This document shows, piece after piece, positions 59,300 through 64,000 of a DNA stretch of 64,000 nucleotides (its first letter is position 1; each line of letters starts with the position of its first letter). The DNA is from Rhyzopertha dominica (taxonomy: Eukaryota; Arthropoda; Insecta; Coleoptera; Bostrichidae), in the NCBI GenBank assembly GCA_025024175.1, contig QCXZ01000064.1, forward strand, positions 56,193,325-56,257,324, given 5' to 3'. The notes under the pieces were generated by a model that searched no databases, had not been told where the DNA came from, and saw only the letters and a program-made list of their open reading frames with translations. Position numbers and translations under genes: made by a program.

Positions 59300-60060
59300 A
59301 TTGGTAAGCTTCCATATGACCTCACTCTTCACGAAGATGCCACTTGAAGATGCCTTAAGAGACTTGAAGAAGCGTCTACAAAAAGAAGACCTGGGTGAAG
59401 AACTAGTCCAGCTAGCAAATATTTGTCTAAAATCTTCTTTCTTCAAGCAGACTACGAGCAGACAGGAGGTGCTTCTATGGGGTCGTCGACTTTCGAGGCA
59501 GCTGCATTGGCATCGACACGCCTTAAACATAATTGTTGGCTTAGATACGTGGACGACACTATCATAGTCTGGGCGCATGGTGAACAGGCCATAAAGGGGT
59601 TCCTGGATAATCTTAACAGCATCCAAAGCGGCTATATAGTTCACGATGGCGATGGAACCGATGGCACCCCACCCTTCTATAGGAAGCCAACCCACACCGA
59701 TCTACCTGCTTGCAGATTCTCCTCATCATCCCTCCCAAAAACAAAAGTTATCAACACGCTGATACGAGCGAAGCTAATCAGCGAATCAGACCACCGGGAA
59801 GAGGAATTAGATCATCTACGCGGAGTACTACAGAAGAACAGGTATCCCAAGGCACGGATTGAGAAGGCTATCAACATGCAACCACAGAGAAAGGAACCGG
59901 AAGAACACATCGCTGCAACATGCCACGTCAACAGATGTACAGACAAGATCGGACTGTTGCTGAGAAGACATCAGGTAAACACCATCTTCAGCGCCCCGGG
60001 AAGATAGCCAACGCTTTTCCAAAACGGGATGTGTATCGCATTCCATGCGGCTGTAGGAAC

Positions 60061-60106
60061 GTTTACATCGGCCAAACTGCTGCCTTCCGGTTTGGCCGAT
60101 GTAAAC
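60061..60106. repeat. 17-bp perfect inverted repeat inside the nuclease motif
   Basis: GTTTACATCGGCCAAAC (coding VYIGQ) is repeated in exact reverse complement at 60090-60106. Read on the minus strand the second arm gives KVYIGQTGRQ, a better PLE match than the plus-strand version. Confidence 0.9.
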
Positions 60107-60345
60107 CTTCATCAGCACGAGGATCAAGGAACACATTAGGGACACCAGGGACTGACAATGCGACAGGTTAGCTGTGGCGTAACACCGTATGGAGACTGGC
60201 CACATCATCAAATTCGAGGAGGCATAAATGTTTTCAAGGGAAGTNAATTTCTGGCCNCGAACTGCCTGGAATCTGGAAATCGGTCATACGTAACAGCGGT
60301 ATAAATATAAGAGAAGACTANGACACTTCAGTTTCAGAACTACTT

Positions 60346-60378
60346 CTGAGGAAGATACCTACATGAGTGTTGAAACGT
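60346..60378 (+). ncRNA. hammerhead-like PLE tail
   Basis: CTGAGGA, then GATAC and GTGTT able to pair with wobble, then GAAACGT. Both boxes are intact and the tail is in its expected place after PLE coding sequence. An N follows ACGT. Confidence 0.5.
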
Positions 60379-60400
60379 NAAACAACAACGTTGGAAACTG

Positions 60401-62078
60401 CCCAGAAACATGTTATGACATGCNATGACACCTTATAAAGAATGGTTGCTAATCACGAAAAAAGGATGAAAATGAAAAGTTCAATTGACTATCAGTTTAG
60501 TGGATATAACTTGAAAGTAACTTTATAAAATACATCCTTGACGTTGATTTTTAAATTCCATGTATAAAATAATTAAGCTATCAACACCAGGACGACATTT
60601 GGCTTTCCAAAGATTAATCTAGGGCAACTCTACAATAGCTCTAGGGTAAGATGCAACCTGAAGTTAAGTTGTACGGTTGATTTCTTTTATTGCCCTGATG
60701 ATACGAATGTATGGTTTCCAAAAGATAACGCCTATACAGTGATACCATGTGTATATCTGTACATCAGAGGTAATCACAAATTTTAAATTTTCATATTTTT
60801 GTTGTATGTGACAGAACTTTTCGTGTCTTTCTAGAGGTAAAGTGTATTACTTGCAAAACTAGGAAAAACCTGCTTTGTGGAATTATAAAACAATACTAAG
60901 TAACAAATGTTTTTATTATTATTGGCTTTCGGTTAAAAGAAGGTATTAAGCCCACTTGATATTATGTGCGTTTATAAGACAAGCGCCAGGTGCTGATGTG
61001 TCATTTTTAAAACTAATACTGAGTCACAAAATACAGTGAAAAAGTTTCAGGTAAACAGTATTATCAAGTTCACTTTGATATCAAAATAAATCTCATGAGT
61101 AAATTTTAAAATCCAGAGAATCACGAGGAGTAAGTTTATAAACGTAACCAGGTATGCCGTCTTCAAATTCCTGTATTTTATTCATATTGCCTCTCAAAAT
61201 GTTTAGTTTATATTTCGTCTCGGTTTTGGGAATGGGGCATATTTGCGACGTTCGAGGGGGTAGGTTCTCCAACTGTTCACAGGTTAGTACTGTTTCAATT
61301 TTTATATTTTATTGTTCGTGTTCCTTTTCCAATCACATTATATAATTAGTTTTAAGCAAGCAAAATTGACATCCAATCAACGCATTTGTTTAACTCAAAC
61401 TGTTCTGTTAACTAATTAATTAATTAGGATACATGCTGTATTTGGTAACGGACACATTGCAAGCTATGCTGCTGTTGTAGTCTTCTTCTTAAAACTATTT
61501 ATATCATTTTCTTAACTGTGTTCTCCCATTCTTTGATTAGCTGTATCCACGCAGCAATAGTTATACGTGATGCTTGAAAGTGTGATGTTAGAGCCTTGAT
61601 GTATGAACTAATATTTTCTCCCGTGCTGGGCAAACATCTGGTAAAGGAAAAACCAAGAATTTTGCACCAAACTATTCAACAATATAGGTGAGTTGCCTCC
61701 GCATGGGACCTCAGTACCTGCTGACCATAGTCGGCTATGCTAAAAAAATCTCTTCAGTTTTGAATCTTGAGAGTGAAAGTGATATCGAACACAGATCTAG
61801 AATTGGCAGTTCATTCATTGTTTTAAATAACAATTTTCAGCAGCATTGCTACAATTTGTTAGCCCTCCAAATTTGATCTTGTTTAGTAATAAATTAAATG
61901 TTTTGAGATTGTTTCGTATTATTTATAATTACATCAAATCTCCCTAATTACGCGAGTAACCAGTGCATTGAAAGTACGTTTAATTAAAATAACACAACGT
62001 AGGTAAATACTGGACGATCACATTTCAATCTAAATCCCTACGAACCTGGGTATGTTACCTTACAATAACTAACGTTTC
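60401..62078. other. no gene seen
   Basis: Frames at 61154-61345 and 61688-61876 lack recognisable motifs. AT-rich, no repeats of note. Confidence 0.4.
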
Positions 62079-62227
62079 ACGAGGGTGAATGCTTTCAGCG
62101 TCCATAAATATAAGATAATATTTTGTCGGATAGATCGCTGTCACTTGAAAACACTGACAAAAAGTTAATAGTCTGACGTTTCGATTACACCTGTAATCTT
62201 TGTCAAAGACGAAGAACCTCAAAATTT
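62079..62227 (-). mobile_element. solo PLE 3' tail, copy 2
   Basis: Near-identical to 14659-14809, with the same limits at both sides. It holds the same GATTAC/GTAATC stem and GAAACGTC on the minus strand. No PLE coding sequence adjoins. Confidence 0.65.
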
Positions 62228-63832
62228 GCCTGACACAAGTTCAAACCAAATTTTGAAAGTAAATAAACAAATCACCAAGGATGCGAGACGTCATAGAAAC
62301 AACGTGCCAACCTGATAAAGAAGGAACCTAACGATGAAAAAGGAACTACCTACCTACTAGATATACACGAACTACTTGATAAAAGATAACTACAAAATAG
62401 CCTTCCAAATGTCACCTAACTAACTAACGTTTCAGCTCAAATGAGAGACATTTTCAAAACTTATAGAGGCGTTAACAAAAAAAGCTGTCACAGTTAACGG
62501 TTCAATGTATAGTCTCTTTTTTAATAATAACCTGAATGATCGTTCATTTATCTAATAACATTGACTAGAAGCACTATGTAATTTTGCTGTTTTCTACTGC
62601 TTCTGATAATTACTTTGAACACAAAATTGTTTTGACAGTGAAACACCTGTCCAGTTTACAGAAATCGTAGCATTCGAACTGTTGCTCGTACAACACAAGA
62701 AACAGTGGCTAATCAAATCGGCCTTTCTAGCAAGGAACGTCTGCCTTGATTGCCTTTGTGATATACGCACACATTCGATACGAAAGTGATTGTCGAAAGA
62801 CTTTCGATCGAAGCACTGTATTTTAAGTGTTGTAAATAACGCTAAATTACAGGCATCTATTTACAAGCTAATTGTTTCCCATGCCGACTGAAAAACAGTA
62901 CGCACGAGAAAGCGATTGTAATATTGCCCCTTTTCCAAGTCATCAAAGACACACCTCTTCTTGGATGAGACCGATGAGACTCATCGTGCCCCTTTCGGTG
63001 TTTTGTATTGTAAAACCGCTTTCTAGTGCTATTGGTGATTGCCATACGGAGAGTGTTCTTAAAGCACCTGTTTGCCCTTGGCCTAGCAACGTGAATGTGA
63101 AGTTCGTCACCTTGAATATTTGATGGCTTCTTAATGCGTTAATAATAACGTTTCGCGTTTGTCTTTTTGCCAAAATGTTACGTCAAATGAATATACAGGA
63201 TTATAGTAGCAGATCGGTACCAGTTTCACAATGTATTACGATAGCAATACGATACGATAACATTTCGTTTCCTTAGACAATTCCCTCCCCCTCTCAAAAA
63301 AATAAGAACAAGTGCGTAGAGCAAGAATATTTCTCAAGAAAAATCCGAAACCTAAACAGAAATATCATGACTTAGAGCCGTTATTTGAAATATCGTGGCG
63401 TCCATGTTTTTGTGATCGTTATGCGATGTGTTTTTTTGGAACAAATAATCAGATTCTGAAAATCATCCTTTTTATGAAGAAGTTTTTAATTCTTTGCTCA
63501 ATTTCTACTGAAAATTAACCTATGAAGTATACCCGAAATTGGAAGAAGAAAATCTATTGATTGAGCAAAAAAATATGATGTTGCATTAAGGAACATTTGT
63601 CAAAACTTGATATTTTTAGACAATTTTTTGTTTATTTTTTATGTTTGAGATGTCGATGGGGTAGCATCGTTAACACTTTCTGAATCACTTTTCGTTTCAC
63701 TTGCCACGTTTATTGTCACTTATTTTTCAAGACAAAGGTGAATATGAATATTATTAGATTATCAACTGCTAGAGTATTTACGTAGCGTGTTTCAGAATAC
63801 GGCAGGGGTTATGTTCATTATACAATGACATA
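62228..63832. other. no certain gene
   Basis: A GC-richer stretch at 62857-63173 is open on both strands, but no family is recognised. The rest is AT-rich. Confidence 0.35.
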
Positions 63833-63855
63833 TACAGGGTGATTTTTTGAAAACT
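63833..63855 (+). repeat. TACAGGGTG-type transposon end
   Basis: TACAGGGTGATTTTTTGAAA near the right edge of the window; any element would extend beyond it. Confidence 0.35.
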
Positions 63856-64000
63856 TCAAACCTTAAATAACTTTAAATAGAGGAAAAATTTAAAATTTTG
63901 CAAAAACAGGTAAACTTTTGTTTGCAGGGGGACAACTTTTGAGATAGGTTTTTAATGGATAGCGCTTACCCTCTTAGCGGGGTAGATACCCCTTCAAAAA

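Larger units (their letters stand above)
59300..60400 (+). pseudogene. Penelope-like element RT plus GIY-YIG, rearranged
   Basis: A 5'-truncated PLE. FHMTSLFTKMPLEDALRDLK, EELVQLANICLKSSFF, then in another frame QADYEQTGGASMGS, NCWLRYVDDTIIVWAHGEQA with YVDD, and FYRKPTHTD. The PLSPVLANIYL stretch after GGA-MGS is deleted. The linker (HREEELDHLRGVLQKNRYPK, DKIGLLLRRHQVNTIFSAPG) is well kept. The nuclease begins VYRIPCGCRNVYIGQT, but an inverted micro-duplication follows; after it GSRNTLGTPGTD is the shifted reading of the expected RIKEHIRDTRD. KFEEA and FWPRTAW come near the end, then a tail CTGAGGA...GAAACGT at 60346-60378. Several Ns occur between 60245 and 60424. It is GC-richer than its surroundings, which may reflect recent arrival. 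Confidence 0.85.

Noticed and set aside
62857..63173. Overlapping frames on both strands near the right end
   Set aside because: No family recognised on either strand and no splice or promoter context.
1..64000. CRISPR array, rRNA operon or bacterial operons
   Set aside because: No regularly spaced direct repeats, no rRNA-like conserved blocks and no prokaryotic gene layout; the content is eukaryotic transposon debris.

Overview
The window looks like accessory, transposon-filled DNA from an AT-rich arthropod genome, most likely an insect. I see no intact host gene, no rRNA, no complete tRNA gene and no CRISPR array. The assignment rests on the mix of families: mariner, Tc1-like, pogo, piggyBac, Harbinger, hAT and THAP fragments, Ty3/gypsy pol, CR1/Jockey-like non-LTR retrotransposons and many Penelope-like elements (PLEs). 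Isolated Ns suggest a draft consensus.

Layout. 0-5.7 kb: a dead mariner (1.5-2.2 kb), then a PLE tail and a PLE body set head to head (4.6-5.7 kb). 6-9.3 kb: a 2.9 kb unit bounded by ~320 bp inverted repeats. 9.8-12.7 kb: two divergent THAP remnants, a GGATCC-rich hAT-like candidate and a PLE GIY-YIG end. 12.7-19 kb: mostly featureless, with a perfect hairpin and two solo PLE tails. 19-20.6 kb: a hAT-type non-autonomous element. 22-27.5 kb: a palindromic unit carrying a tRNA T-arm, then a mosaic of non-LTR, Harbinger, gypsy and non-LTR fragments. 30.9-33.2 kb: a mariner-like transposase split by a second copy of the 19 kb element. 34.5-38.3 kb: a split PLE. 40.3-42.1 kb: the best preserved gypsy pol, ending near a CCA-bearing tRNA-Ser fragment and nested palindromes. 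45.8-49 kb: pogo, a mariner C-terminus split by a hAT-type element, piggyBac and Tc1-like remnants. 50-53.4 kb: a PLE end and a long non-LTR RT, both on the minus strand. 54.7-56.8 kb: a PLE tail, a 1.5 kb hAT-type element and a Harbinger-type MITE. 58.4-60.4 kb: a hAT transposase remnant and a PLE with an inverted micro-duplication. 62 kb: a second copy of the 14.7 kb PLE tail.

These elements do not form a pathway; they record successive insertions. The clearest dating evidence is nesting: hAT-type elements with 8-bp target duplications interrupt already existing mariner genes at two loci. The most interesting patterns are (i) a set of PLE tails whose bases fit the hammerhead ribozyme core (CUGANGA...GAAA, followed by self-complementary stem III sequences), (ii) a 31-nt tRNA-Ser(GCU) 3' half with encoded CCA touching an 82-bp palindrome, and (iii) short perfect hairpins, one exactly flanked by a 9-bp direct repeat. 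All family names come from reading the translations by eye; no database search was run.
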